Assembly: GCA_031270825.1 (NCBI GenBank)
Contig: JAISXH010000039.1
Coordinates: 1-35,645, forward strand
Length of the DNA: 35,645 nt
DNA from: Bifidobacteriaceae bacterium
GTDB lineage: Bacteria > Actinomycetota > Actinomycetes > Actinomycetales > WQXJ01
Reading direction: 5' to 3'
Every line of letters starts with the position of its first letter. The stretch's first letter is position 1. Positions 17,665-27,522 of the stretch are shown piece by piece. The position numbers were made by a program, and so were the translations under genes. The notes below the pieces were generated by a model, which was not told where the DNA came from, did no database searches, and saw only the letters and a program-made list of their open reading frames with translations.

Positions 17665-18324
17665 TCAGCGGGTCGGGGCGGACCCGAGCCAATCGAGTAG
17701 GCGATAGAGCAGTTGGGTGGCGCCCGGCATGAAGCCGCAGCCGTGGTGGTAGGTGGGATCGGTTCCCAGCACAACCACTTCGGCGGGGAAGGAAACGGCG
17801 TCGTGGTAGATGATCGCCTTGGGCGGCGTGTTGCCTTCCTCCAGCACCACCAGCGGGGTCGCCCCCGGGGGCACGTCATAGGCGTTGTGATGGTGCCAGT
17901 GGACCGAGTCCTCGTTCAGGTAATCCCATAGGTGGTGGTCGGGGTTGAGCGACCGCCTGGTGGTGTCCTCCCCCGTCCGCCAGGCCCAGAAGTTGGTCTC
18001 GCGTTCTTCTTCCCGAACTCCTGGAAGCCAGCGGCCGGCGCCGTTCTCGCCGCCGATCACCACGCGCGCTCCCGGCCGCCGCAGGAAATCGACAACCAGC
18101 GGGGCGTTGCGTTCCATGATGGCCGGGTGTTGGCGGCAGGCGACAAACAGAGCGTCAGTGTTGTCCAGGGCGCTTGGAGTCAACTCGGGGGCGTAAAGGT
18201 CAACCACGTCGCGGGCGGCCACGGCCGGGTCCGCCAGATCGGCCAAGTGGTAGAAGCTGCCTGGGTGGAGGAAGCCGACCCGGGCGCGTTCGCGACTGCG
18301 CGGAGTTTCGATTGGCGTGCTCAT
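17665..18324 (-). CDS. Uncharacterised GATase-like protein (B) of the iron-box operon
   Basis: I do not recognise a named family. The 219-aa product looks like a class I glutamine-amidotransferase-like fold: alternating strands and helices, a strand-turn GARVVIGGENGAG at about 89-101 where active enzymes have the nucleophile elbow, and a C-terminal LYRLLDWL helix. Glu stands where a catalytic Cys would be expected, so amidotransferase activity is unlikely. A His/Trp-rich stretch (VHWHHHNAYDVPPGATP) and a YHHGCGF segment are conspicuous and could bind a metal or cofactor. There is no signal peptide, so it is cytosolic. Its ATG overlaps the stop of the preceding gene by 4 bp. It is the last gene of the operon. 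A role in metal or siderophore handling is inferred from context only. Confidence 0.7.
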   Translation of the reverse strand: MSTPIETPRSRERARVGFLHPGSFYHLADLADPAVAARDVVDLYAPELTPSALDNTDALFVACRQHPAIMERNAPLVVDFLRRPGARVVIGGENGAGRWLPGVREEERETNFWAWRTGEDTTRRSLNPDHHLWDYLNEDSVHWHHHNAYDVPPGATPLVVLEEGNTPPKAIIYHDAVSFPAEVVVLGTDPTYHHGCGFMPGATQLLYRLLDWLGSAPTR

Positions 18325-18980
18325 AGCGAGCCTCCTTCCAGATAGGTCAGGACTCTGCCCGCCAGGCCCTCGGCCGTGGTGCCGGGAGTGTCGAAGCCGA
18401 TCAGATCGTTGCCCGCGTGCACTATCACCTCGCCCGCTCCCAGACGGTAGGAAACGTCGACGGGCAGGCGGCCGGGGCCGATCCCGGTGATCTGGAGGGC
18501 GTCATCGGGCAACCCGACCATGTAACTGCGGGCGTAGAAGCCGCCCACGCCGATCTTCAGGAGTTCCTCGAAACTGTGCGGTCCGGGAACCCCCGTGCGG
18601 AGCAGGATGTCGCGCCGGTCCAGGCCGTCCCAGATCGGGTGGCGATCCAGGGCGGTGAGCCAGATGTCGTCGACGCCGTGGAAATGGAGCTTGCGCCACT
18701 GCGGCAAACCCTTCAAGAACGGGGCCACCGGGTGGCCGTTGATCAGCAGGCGGCCGCCGGCGCCGAGCCAGCCCTCCAGGCGGTCGCGCTGGCTGGCCAG
18801 ATAGCGCTGATCTGCGCTGATGCCCAGGATCACCCCCGGGCGCCCGGTCAGATCAGTGTCATCCAATCGGTAGAGGTCGATCCGTTCGACCCGGCCTCCG
18901 TGCTGCAGGCGCTGGTCGGGTGGAACGGGGCGCATCACGAACTCTGCTATTGGCGGAGTTTGGCCCGGTGGTGTGGTCAT
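18321..18980 (-). CDS. Uncharacterised GATase-like protein (A) of the iron-box operon
   Basis: This 219-aa protein has the same length as its neighbour and the same kind of fold. It has strands such as PGVILGIS, then a helix QRDRLEGWLGAGG leading into the strand-turn RLLINGHPVAP, where a His replaces the usual nucleophile Cys. This is followed by HFHGVDDIW, HPIWDGL and a late GAGEVIVHAGNDLIGF strand pair. The pattern recalls ThuA/GATase1-like proteins that are not amidotransferases. It is cytosolic, with no signal or membrane segment. It overlaps the ATPase gene by 4 bp on one side and protein B by 4 bp on the other, so all are probably cotranslated. It and protein B may be diverged duplicates, as suggested by matching length, fold and His-rich segments. 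The function is unknown. Confidence 0.7.
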   Translation of the reverse strand: MTTPPGQTPPIAEFVMRPVPPDQRLQHGGRVERIDLYRLDDTDLTGRPGVILGISADQRYLASQRDRLEGWLGAGGRLLINGHPVAPFLKGLPQWRKLHFHGVDDIWLTALDRHPIWDGLDRRDILLRTGVPGPHSFEELLKIGVGGFYARSYMVGLPDDALQITGIGPGRLPVDVSYRLGAGEVIVHAGNDLIGFDTPGTTAEGLAGRVLTYLEGGSL

Positions 18981-19780
18981 GACTTGACTGTCCCCTTTTC
19001 GGTGTGAGTGAGTTGCTGAACGGTACGCGCGGCGCCCCGGCCGGCGCCGAAATCGGCCACCACCACAGCCCGCTCGCCGAACGGTGCCATGACGGTGGTG
19101 GCGTGAATGGGGGTGCGGTAAAGCTCGGTCAGGGTCTGGCCGTTGACCAGTTCGCAGGCCCGGCCGCAGCTAATGGTCTCGGCGTCCATCAAGATCGCCT
19201 GGGTGGCGATGCTGAGGGCGTGACCGGGATCGTGGGTGGTCATGACAATGCCGATCCCCTCACGCGACAGGTCATCCACCATCAACAGGACCGCGCGCTG
19301 ATTGCGCAGGTCGAGCGCGGCGCACGGCTCGTCCAGAATCAGCACCGACGGGTCGCACACCAGCGCCCGGGCGATCAGCACTAGTTGGCGTTGGCCGCCG
19401 GACAGGGCGGCATACGGCCGCTCGGCCAAGTCGTCGATGCCGACCCGGGCCATCGCTTTCCAGGCCGCCTCCAGGTCTTGCGCGCCGGGCGAGGTCCAGG
19501 AGCGGACCAGCCGGGCCCGTCCCATGGCCACCATGTCCAACACCGCGAACCGATGCTGAGAATCATGGCTTTGGGGCACATAACCAACGCCGCCTTCGCA
19601 GCGGGCGGTTCCCTCTTTGGGGCGCCGCAACCCGGCCAGGCAGGTCAGCAAGGTGGTCTTGCCTCTGGCGTTGGGGCCCAGCACGGCCAGCACCTCGCCC
19701 CCGGCCACGGTCAGATCGAGGTCGCGGAATAGCCACGATCCCGCGCCGTAGCGATGGCCCAGCCCCCGCGCTTCAAGCAT
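18977..19780 (-). CDS. ABC transporter ATP-binding protein (FecE/BtuD type)
   Basis: This 267-aa cytosolic ATPase would power the adjacent FecCD permease. Visible motifs are Walker A GPNARGKT (an Ala where most have Gly), the Q-loop VGYVPQS, the signature LSGGQRQLV, Walker B VLILDEP with a following D-loop ALD, and the switch His in TTHDPGHA. The best fit is the iron-siderophore/vitamin B12/molybdate importer ATPase class. The iron box upstream of the operon points to iron. It overlaps the permease gene by 8 bp and the next gene by 4 bp. The last 35 residues or so form an extra tail after the core domain. Confidence 0.93.
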   Translation of the reverse strand: MLEARGLGHRYGAGSWLFRDLDLTVAGGEVLAVLGPNARGKTTLLTCLAGLRRPKEGTARCEGGVGYVPQSHDSQHRFAVLDMVAMGRARLVRSWTSPGAQDLEAAWKAMARVGIDDLAERPYAALSGGQRQLVLIARALVCDPSVLILDEPCAALDLRNQRAVLLMVDDLSREGIGIVMTTHDPGHALSIATQAILMDAETISCGRACELVNGQTLTELYRTPIHATTVMAPFGERAVVVADFGAGRGAARTVQQLTHTEKGTVKS

Positions 19781-20891
19781 GGTCCGGATCCTTTCGGGTT
19801 TGGGTGATCAGCAGGTAGACGAAGAACGGCGCCCCGAGGATCGCGGTGAGGATGCCGACAGGCACCTCGCTGGCCGTCATAGAACGCGACAGCAGGTCCA
19901 CTACCAGCAGATATGTCCCGCCCAAGAGGAACGATGCCGGTATCAGCGTCCGGTGGTCGGGGCCCAGCATCAGCCGGACCAGGTGGGGTATCACCAGACC
20001 CACCCAGCCGATCACGCCGCTCGACGCGACGGTGGCGGCCGTCATCATCGACACCGCCACGATCAGCACCCAGCGCAGGCGCGTGGGGTTGAGCCCGAGG
20101 GCGCGCGAGTCTTCGTCGCCCAGCGAGAGCACGTCTATCCGCCAGCGCAGCGCCATCACCACTGTCAGCCCGATGGCGATTGGCACGGCCGCGAGCCAGA
20201 GCTTGGTCCAGGTGGCCGCCGCCAGCGAGCCCATCAGCCAAAAGGTGATCGAGGGCAGCGTGGTGTACGGGTCCGCCAGGTAGGTGACCAGTGAAACCAG
20301 GGCGTTGAAGAAGGCCGAGACCACTATCCCGCCGAGCACAATGGTCAGGATCGGCGAGCTGGCGCGGATCCGCCCCATGGCCATGACCAGGGCGGCGGCC
20401 GCGAGTCCGAGCGCGAACGCGCCGCCCATCAGGATCAGCCCGCCGCCGCCCAGGGCGATGGCCAGCACGCCGCCGAAGGATGATGCGGACGACACCCCGA
20501 TCACGTCTGGGGAGACCAGCGGATTGCGGAAGAGCGCCTGCAGCGCCGCGCCTGACACCGCCAGCGCTCCCCCGGCCAGCACTGCCATCAACGAGCGCGG
20601 CAGTCGGACCAACGTGATCACGGTTTGCTCTTGGTCGGTCCAGGTGCGACGCAAGTCGAACCAGCTGTCCAGGCCGGTGATCTCGAGGCCCTGGGCCGCC
20701 AAGATGCGCGCTGCCTCGTTCAGCGGCACCGAGTAGCGCCCCACCGACAGCGCGACCAGAAAGGCGACGCCGAGGGCTGCGGCCAGGCCCACCAGCGCCC
20801 AGCGCCGCCTGGCGGCGCGGCGGCGCTGGGCGGCCTTGGGGCCCTCGGCCCTTCTACTTGCCGAAGAGTTCGGCGTAATCAGAGCTGTCAT
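19773..20891 (-). CDS. FecCD-family ABC transporter permease
   Basis: The 372-aa protein has about nine or ten membrane segments in the BtuC/FecCD order. It starts with LVGLAAALGVAFLVALSVG and carries the family marks RLPRSLMAVLAGGALAVSGA, LFRNPLVSPDVIGVSSA and VIGWVGLVIPHLVR. A basic N-terminal cytosolic tail (about 1-32) precedes the first segment. One permease gene suggests a homodimer. The called ATG lies 38 bp inside the end of the lipoprotein gene with only a weak purine stretch before it, so a somewhat later start cannot be excluded. The substrate is probably an iron complex, judged from the operon's iron box; molybdate or corrinoid importers share this fold. Confidence 0.92.
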   Translation of the reverse strand: MTALITPNSSASRRAEGPKAAQRRRAARRRWALVGLAAALGVAFLVALSVGRYSVPLNEAARILAAQGLEITGLDSWFDLRRTWTDQEQTVITLVRLPRSLMAVLAGGALAVSGAALQALFRNPLVSPDVIGVSSASSFGGVLAIALGGGGLILMGGAFALGLAAAALVMAMGRIRASSPILTIVLGGIVVSAFFNALVSLVTYLADPYTTLPSITFWLMGSLAAATWTKLWLAAVPIAIGLTVVMALRWRIDVLSLGDEDSRALGLNPTRLRWVLIVAVSMMTAATVASSGVIGWVGLVIPHLVRLMLGPDHRTLIPASFLLGGTYLLVVDLLSRSMTASEVPVGILTAILGAPFFVYLLITQTRKDPDHA

Positions 20892-22005
20892 TGTTGATGT
20901 CCGCGCGCAGGACCAGATCGATGTCCTCGTCCGTGACCGTGTAGTTGTACATGAACTGTTCGTGTTCGGTCATCAGCGCGCGGAAGTCGACTTCGTAATC
21001 GTCCGGGTAGGCCACAGAGGCCACCCAGTTCCACATCAGCGGAGATTCGGCGCATGGCACCTGCCAGCGATAGAAGCCCAGGGGACTGCGGTAGACGCGC
21101 TTGTTTTTCACCGCCGACACATCCGCCAAGCGCGGGTCCGCGTACACGTCTGCGGGTGTGGCCTGGCCGAAAGCCGACAGGAAGATGATTTCCGGGTCCC
21201 AGGAGATGATCTGTTCCGGGCCGACGATGCCGTCTTGGGCCTCAGAGTCCTTCGACACGTTGGTCACGCCGGCGGTGTCGAAGACGAACTGCGAATAGTC
21301 CGAGCCGTTGGGCACCGAGAGCGCGTCGTCAGTGTAGGACAGGGACAGCGCGCGAGGTTTTTCGCCGCCGATGGCGGCGGTCTTGGCGGCCACGTTCGCC
21401 GCTTCCTCATGCATCAGGTCGATGATCTGGCTGGCGCGGTCGGTCTTGCCGACTATTTGCCCAAACATGGTTATCCACGTCTCAAGGTCTTCTTGGGTGC
21501 CGTAGCGCAGCCCCACGGTGGGGATGCCGGCCTGTTCGATTGGCTCGGTGACCTCGGTCCCCATGTCACCCCACTGGACAACCAGGTCTGGGGCCAGCTT
21601 GATGATTTCTTCCATGTTCGGTTCGAATGAGCTGTCCGCGATCACGGGTGTGGTCAGCGCGGCCGGATAAGCCTTCGAGATGATGCCGAGCTTGTTGGCG
21701 TCGAGCAGGGATTGATTGATACCCACGATCCGGTCCCATGACCCGTCCACGGCGGCGATGATGGCGGGCGCGGGGATAACGGCGGAGGCGATCTTGTCCG
21801 CCGGACCGTCCAGGGTCACGGTCACGCCACGCTGATCTTCGAAGCTGATCGCTGCGCCGGTCTGGTTCGGGGTGGGGCTGCCGGTCGCGTCTTGCGTGGC
21901 CCGGTCAGAGCAGCCGGCCAAGGCGCTGACGCCGAGGGCGGCCGCTGCGACGGCGGCCGCAATGGCGCGGCGCGCGCTCCCGGTGTGGTGGATCGTGGGG
22001 GGCAT
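20854..22005 (-). CDS. ABC transporter substrate-binding lipoprotein, iron/siderophore class
   Basis: The 383-aa product has a lipoprotein signal with lipobox LAGC (lipidated Cys32), then a class III (BtuF/FhuD-like) binding fold of two lobes joined by a long helix. Typical elements are KIASAVIPAPAIIAAVDG (first strand and helix), APDLVVQWGD, WDPEIIFLSAFG and the late VYRSPLGFYRW segment near the binding site. It would capture the substrate outside the membrane for the adjacent permease. A strong AGGAGG sits 7 nt before the ATG, unlike many neighbours that appear leaderless. It is the first gene of a five-gene unit and is preceded by an iron box at 22056-22074. Ferric siderophore, heme and free iron chelates are all possible ligands. 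Confidence 0.92.
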   Translation of the reverse strand: MPPTIHHTGSARRAIAAAVAAAALGVSALAGCSDRATQDATGSPTPNQTGAAISFEDQRGVTVTLDGPADKIASAVIPAPAIIAAVDGSWDRIVGINQSLLDANKLGIISKAYPAALTTPVIADSSFEPNMEEIIKLAPDLVVQWGDMGTEVTEPIEQAGIPTVGLRYGTQEDLETWITMFGQIVGKTDRASQIIDLMHEEAANVAAKTAAIGGEKPRALSLSYTDDALSVPNGSDYSQFVFDTAGVTNVSKDSEAQDGIVGPEQIISWDPEIIFLSAFGQATPADVYADPRLADVSAVKNKRVYRSPLGFYRWQVPCAESPLMWNWVASVAYPDDYEVDFRALMTEHEQFMYNYTVTDEDIDLVLRADINNDSSDYAELFGK

Positions 22006-22055
22006 AGAGGTCCTCCTGATTTGCGGGTGGGTCTGGTTAGGTTGCCCTTCTGGAC

Positions 22056-22074
22056 TAAGGTTAGCCTCACCTTA
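22056..22074 (-). promoter_or_regulatory. Iron box (DtxR/IdeR-type operator)
   Basis: TAAGGTTAGCCTCACCTTA matches the DtxR/IdeR consensus TTAGGTTAGSCTAACCTAA at 16 of 19 positions and is almost palindromic. It lies about 50 bp upstream of the lipoprotein start, where it would overlap the promoter. A partial second box (TTAGGTTGCCCTT, 22037-22049) lies beside it. Iron-loaded repressor would shut the operon when iron is plentiful. The regulator at 1166-1843 has manganese-type ligands, so the cognate IdeR is probably encoded elsewhere. Confidence 0.8.
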
Positions 22075-22314
22075 GCATGGAGCAGAAGGCTGCGGCGATT
22101 CCTGTGCTTGACGCCTGCTTGGCAAAGGATGGCGTCTGTGTGGCAGGCGCCGGCGCCTCGTCATAGTGACCCCGGTTGGCCGTTCGGCTCGCGGATCGCG
22201 TGAACCGAGTAACTCCCCGGCCGATTCGGGTCCAGGTGTGGAGCGGCGGAGAAGTTTTCGCGCCCGCCGTGAACAATCCCCGGGTCGGGGGCCTGGGGCG
22301 GCTAGGGTGGCCTG

Positions 22315-22908
22315 GTGTTCGGTGGCGCCTTGCAGGATCTGGTCGATGAGCTGGCGTCGCTGCCGGGAGTGGGGCCCAAGGGCGCCAGCCGCATCGCCTT
22401 CCACATTCTGAACGCGCCGGCGGATGACGTGGGGCGTCTGATCAGCGCTTTGGGCGCGGTCAAGGAGAAGGTGCGGTTTTGCGAGCGCTGCTTCAACATC
22501 GCCGAACAGCCCAGGTGCGCGGTCTGCCAGGACCCACGGCGGGACCAGGCGGTGATCTGTGTGGTTTCCGAGCCCAAGGACGTGATCGCGATCGAGCGGA
22601 CACGCGAGTACCGGGGTCTGTATCACGTGCTCGGTGGCGCAATCAGCCCGATTCGCGGGATCGGGCCGGATGACCTGCGCATCCGCGAATTGCTGGCCCG
22701 GCTGGGCGCGGAACCGGTCGGAGAGGTGATCGTCGCCACCGATCCGAACATCGAGGGCGAAGCCACCGCCACCTACCTGGCGAGGGCGCTGCGCACGCTC
22801 GAGATACCGGTCACCCGGCTGGCCTCCGGCCTGCCGGTGGGCGGCGACCTGGAATACGCCGACGAGGTCACCTTGTCTCGCGCGCTCGAAGGTCGCCGCA
22901 GCTTGTAG
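22315..22908 (+). CDS. recR: Recombination mediator RecR
   Basis: RecR acts with RecO and RecF to load RecA on SSB-coated gaps. The 197-aa product is full length: a helix-hairpin-helix ([17 protein letters not shown], 16-32), a four-cysteine zinc finger (Cys56, 59, 68, 71), a Toprim domain starting [10 protein letters not shown] and containing [12 protein letters not shown], and the C-terminal Walker-B-like [15 protein letters not shown]. The GTG start at 22315 is fixed by the conserved N-terminus ([12 protein letters not shown]). TAGGGT (22303-22308) ends 6 nt before the GTG and there is no Shine-Dalgarno, so the message is likely leaderless. No dnaX or ybaB gene is adjacent, unlike the common order. 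Confidence 0.97.
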   Translation: MFGGALQDLVDELASLPGVGPKGASRIAFHILNAPADDVGRLISALGAVKEKVRFCERCFNIAEQPRCAVCQDPRRDQAVICVVSEPKDVIAIERTREYRGLYHVLGGAISPIRGIGPDDLRIRELLARLGAEPVGEVIVATDPNIEGEATATYLARALRTLEIPVTRLASGLPVGGDLEYADEVTLSRALEGRRSL

Positions 22909-22941
22909 GCCGCGCCGCAGGGCCTCCCGCGCGGCGCGGCC
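22908..22941 (+). terminator. Hairpin at the end of recR
   Basis: GGCCGCGCCGC (22908-22918) pairs perfectly with 22931-22941 around a 12-base loop and starts at the last base of the recR stop codon. No T tract follows, so termination may be partial. Two copies of GCCTCAA followed by a GCGCGGCGCGAT-like block occur further on (about 22984-23003 and 23045-23064). Confidence 0.5.
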
Positions 22942-23115
22942 ATTGAGTCCGGCGGCAGTGCCTGGCCCCGATGCCGCCCCAGGGCCTCAACGGCGCGGCG
23001 CGATAGCGGCCGGGGGAATTCGCCTGGGCCAGGCGCCTCCGGAGCCTCAAGCGCGCGGCGCGATGACCTGGCCGGCGTCTTGGCGCCGGCGGAAGGCGGC
23101 TGCGACCATTGGAAG

Positions 23116-23622
23116 ATGAGAGTCGAGCTCACCCAGGGCGACATCACCCGCGAGTCCGTGGACGCCATAGTGAACGCGGCGAATTCGTCGCTGCTGGGAG
23201 GCGGTGGCGTGGAGGGGGCGATCCACCGAGCAGCCGGGCCGGCCCTGCTGGCCGAATGCCAAGAACTGCGGCGCACCAGCCTGCCTGACGGCCTGCCGAC
23301 CGGACAGGCCGTGGCCACCGGCGCCGGCGCGCTGCCCTGCCGCTGGGTCATTCACACCGTTGGCCCCAACCGGCATGCCGGTCAAACAGATCCGGTTCTG
23401 TTGCGTAGCTGCTTCGCCGAGTCGCTGCGCCTAGCCGACCAGTTGGGGGCCAGTTCGGTGGCGTTTCCGGCCGTCGGCGCCGGGGTCTATGGCTGGGCGG
23501 CAACGGACGTGGCGCTGGCGGCCAAGGCGGCGCTGGCCGACCTGCAAACCGAGGTTCAGCTAGTTCGGTTCGTCCTGTTCAACCCCAGCATCCTGGCCGC
23601 TTTCGCTCAGGCTTTCGGCTGA
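23116..23622 (+). CDS. Macrodomain protein (ADP-ribose / O-acetyl-ADP-ribose hydrolase family)
   Basis: The 168-aa product is a stand-alone macrodomain of the YmdB/MacroD type. It has [19 protein letters not shown] near the N-terminus with the substrate loop [16 protein letters not shown]. Further landmarks are [18 protein letters not shown], the helix [13 protein letters not shown], and the phosphate loop [11 protein letters not shown]. Such proteins remove ADP-ribose from proteins or nucleic acids or deacetylate O-acetyl-ADP-ribose. The Asn-Ala-Ala-Asn and GGGGV elements needed for hydrolysis are intact. The ATG at 23116 begins at the first family strand; a 12-residue upstream extension to 23080 has no support. 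No sirtuin, DarT-like or other ADP-ribosyltransferase gene is nearby, so the specific target is unknown. Confidence 0.92.
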   Translation: MRVELTQGDITRESVDAIVNAANSSLLGGGGVEGAIHRAAGPALLAECQELRRTSLPDGLPTGQAVATGAGALPCRWVIHTVGPNRHAGQTDPVLLRSCFAESLRLADQLGASSVAFPAVGAGVYGWAATDVALAAKAALADLQTEVQLVRFVLFNPSILAAFAQAFG

Positions 23623-23632
23623 CCACGATCCG

Positions 23633-23813
23633 CCGCAGTCGCCTGACAACCCCCGGGATCGCCGCAGTCGCGTGACAACTCTGGCCTGAGTTGGGTCAAC
23701 CCGCTTGGCGCCTCAGGGGCCGGCCCTGTTTAGCGCCTGGCGGCGGCGCTAAAGCCAACCATCGGCCCGGGTCACAGCCGTTCGGGCCTGACAATCCAGA
23801 CAAGGCGACCCAA
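23633..23813. repeat. Copy B of the dispersed intergenic repeat with stem-loop
   Basis: Two left blocks GCCGCAGTCGC(C/G)TGACAAC (23633-23650, 23661-23678) precede the element. The core from about 23726 to 23813 aligns with 24305-24392 at roughly 80% identity by eye. Inside it TTTAGCGCC (23729-23737) pairs with GGCGCTAAA (23745-23753) around a 7-base loop. CCTGAGTTGGGTCA at about 23685 is the inverse of the TGACCCAAC that ends the core. It has no coding features. Confidence 0.7.
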
Positions 23814-24052
23814 CGAAGATCAGATGGCGCCGGCGAAGACCGCCAGGGACACGGCCTGAGCCTGAGCATGAGCATGAGTGAGCGTGGCGTGAGCATGACG
23901 CGGGGGTGCCGCAGTGGCGCCTGGCCATTCTGCGGAAGGTCTCCTGGGCGCCGTCCGGCAGGGCGAGTCGCGGGGGTCGTGGTTGGCGGGAATGCTCGAT
24001 CGATCAGTTTGTTGGAGCTGCCCGAGCCTGGAACCGCAAGCATGCGTCGGCT

Positions 24053-24119
24053 TGCGGAATCAACACAATCACCGTCCCCTTGCGGAATGCGGAATCAACA
24101 CAATCACCGTCCCCTTGCG
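24053..24119. repeat. Two tandem 32-bp units
   Basis: The 32-base sequence at 24053-24084 (starting TGCGGAATCAACACAATC, ending CCCCTTGCG) is repeated exactly at 24088-24119, with three bases between. Read on the other strand it contains AAGGGGACGGTGATTGTG. Related GGGGACAG words occur at about 18987 and 27174. Confidence 0.85.
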
Positions 24120-24230
24120 TATTTGTCGGTCGAGTTCGACGGTTTGCGGCCTTTTCTCCGTCGAAGTCGGCTCCACCACACCCTGGGCCGAGGCCGCCTG
24201 GCGAGTGATTCGCGGCCTGCGGCCGACCGG

Positions 24231-24421
24231 CTCGGCGACCTGCGCCGCCGCCCCGAGACGGTGCGAACCCGCCGGGTTCAAGCCGCCACACCCCTTCGCC
24301 GACCCCGTTTAGTGCCTGGCGGTGGCGCTAAAGCCAACCATAGGACCAGATCAGAGCCATTCGGCCGCGAGAATCCAGACAGGGTGACCCAACTCAGGGG
24401 ATCGGCGCAGTCGCGTGACAA
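24231..24421. repeat. Copy C of the dispersed intergenic repeat with stem-loop
   Basis: This is the longest copy. Its left part (CTCGGCGACCTGCGCCGCC) matches copy A at 10718 and its core matches copy B. TTTAGTGCC (24308-24316) pairs with GGCGCTAAA (24324-24332); the C-to-T change relative to copy B keeps a G-U pair in RNA. It ends GTGACCCAACTCAGGGG followed by GGCGCAGTCGCGTGACAAC, the block also found twice left of copy B. Confidence 0.7.
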
Positions 24422-24680
24422 CTCCGGGGCGTGGCCGGAACCAACGGTCTCGTCTGGTTGTGGGCGGCGCAACCTAAGCGGGAGGTGACCAATTGGACCT
24501 CCGCTGGAGACGGCATCGGGCACCACGGAGGAAGGCACGGGGATACGGGCCTGGGCGCGCGGACTGAGCACGGCCACCGGCTTTGTGGGACAATCTGGCG
24601 GGCGGCCTTTGGAGCCGCAAGCGGCGACGGTGGCCCGAATCGGGTCGGCGCATGGTTTGGAACCGGAAAGGCAGACGGCG

Positions 24681-27166
<2,486 letters not shown>

Positions 27167-27241
27167 CCAAAATGGGGACAGGCCCCTTTCTGGTAACTAC
27201 CAGCAAACTCCCAGCAAACTCCCAGCTTCGGGCCGGGGAAG

Positions 27242-27268
27242 GCTGGGCGGGGCGGAGGCCCGCCCAGC
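27242..27268 (+). terminator. GC-rich hairpin after asd
   Basis: GCTGGGCGGG (27242-27251) pairs perfectly with CCCGCCCAGC (27259-27268) around a 7-base loop, 75 bp after the asd stop. No T tract follows. It may aid termination or mark the edge of the 18-bp array that starts 5 bp later. Confidence 0.45.
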
Positions 27269-27272
27269 TAGG

Positions 27273-27448
27273 GCAGTCCCGGCGAGCCGAGCAGTCCCGG
27301 CGAGCTGGGCAGGCCAGGTAAGCCAGGCGGGCCAGGTAAGCCAGGCGGACCGGGCAAGCCGAGCAGGCCAGGTAGGCCGAGCGGGCCAGGTAGGCCGAGC
27401 GGGCCAGGTAAGCCGGGCGGGCCAGGTAAGCCGGGCGGCCCGGGCGGG
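27273..27448. repeat. Intergenic 18-bp tandem array (VNTR-like)
   Basis: Two units of GCAGTCCCGGCGAGC plus three variable bases (27273-27308) are followed, after two bases, by seven units like GGGCCAGGTAAGCCGGGC (27311-27436) and a partial one. The minus strand of the array reads as Gly-x-Pro/Leu triplets ([10 protein letters not shown]...), a collagen-like pattern. The minus frame containing it is antisense to the mannosyltransferase gene and has no visible start signal near the array. Confidence 0.9.
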
Positions 27449-27522
27449 CCGCGCCGCTCGTCGCGCGTCCCGGTTGGAGCCAGCCGCGCCGGGCCAGGGG
27501 CCGACCGGTAGGTAGGCGGCGC

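Larger units (their letters stand above)
23814..24680. other. Repeat-rich intergenic region before ask, no gene supported
   Basis: Apart from the listed repeats this region holds a simple GAGCAT/GAGCCT stretch at about 23856-23875. A long open frame (23691-24488) simply runs through the repeats. Just before ask, GACAAT (24589-24594) could be a -10. CCTCC at about 24499 and GGAGG at about 24529 could pair in a leader. No known riboswitch is recognised. Confidence 0.4.

Noticed and set aside
23633-24421. CRISPR-like array
   Set aside because: Repeats are few, of unequal spacing and diverged, and no cas gene is present.
23691-24488. 265-codon frame through the repeat region before ask
   Set aside because: The two repeat copies happen to lie in the same frame (both read GGGAKANHR), but the conserved element is a stem-loop and the rest is low-complexity.
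24494-24545. Possible riboswitch in the ask leader
   Set aside because: CCTCC and GGAGG could pair, but no lysine, SAM or other known aptamer core is visible.
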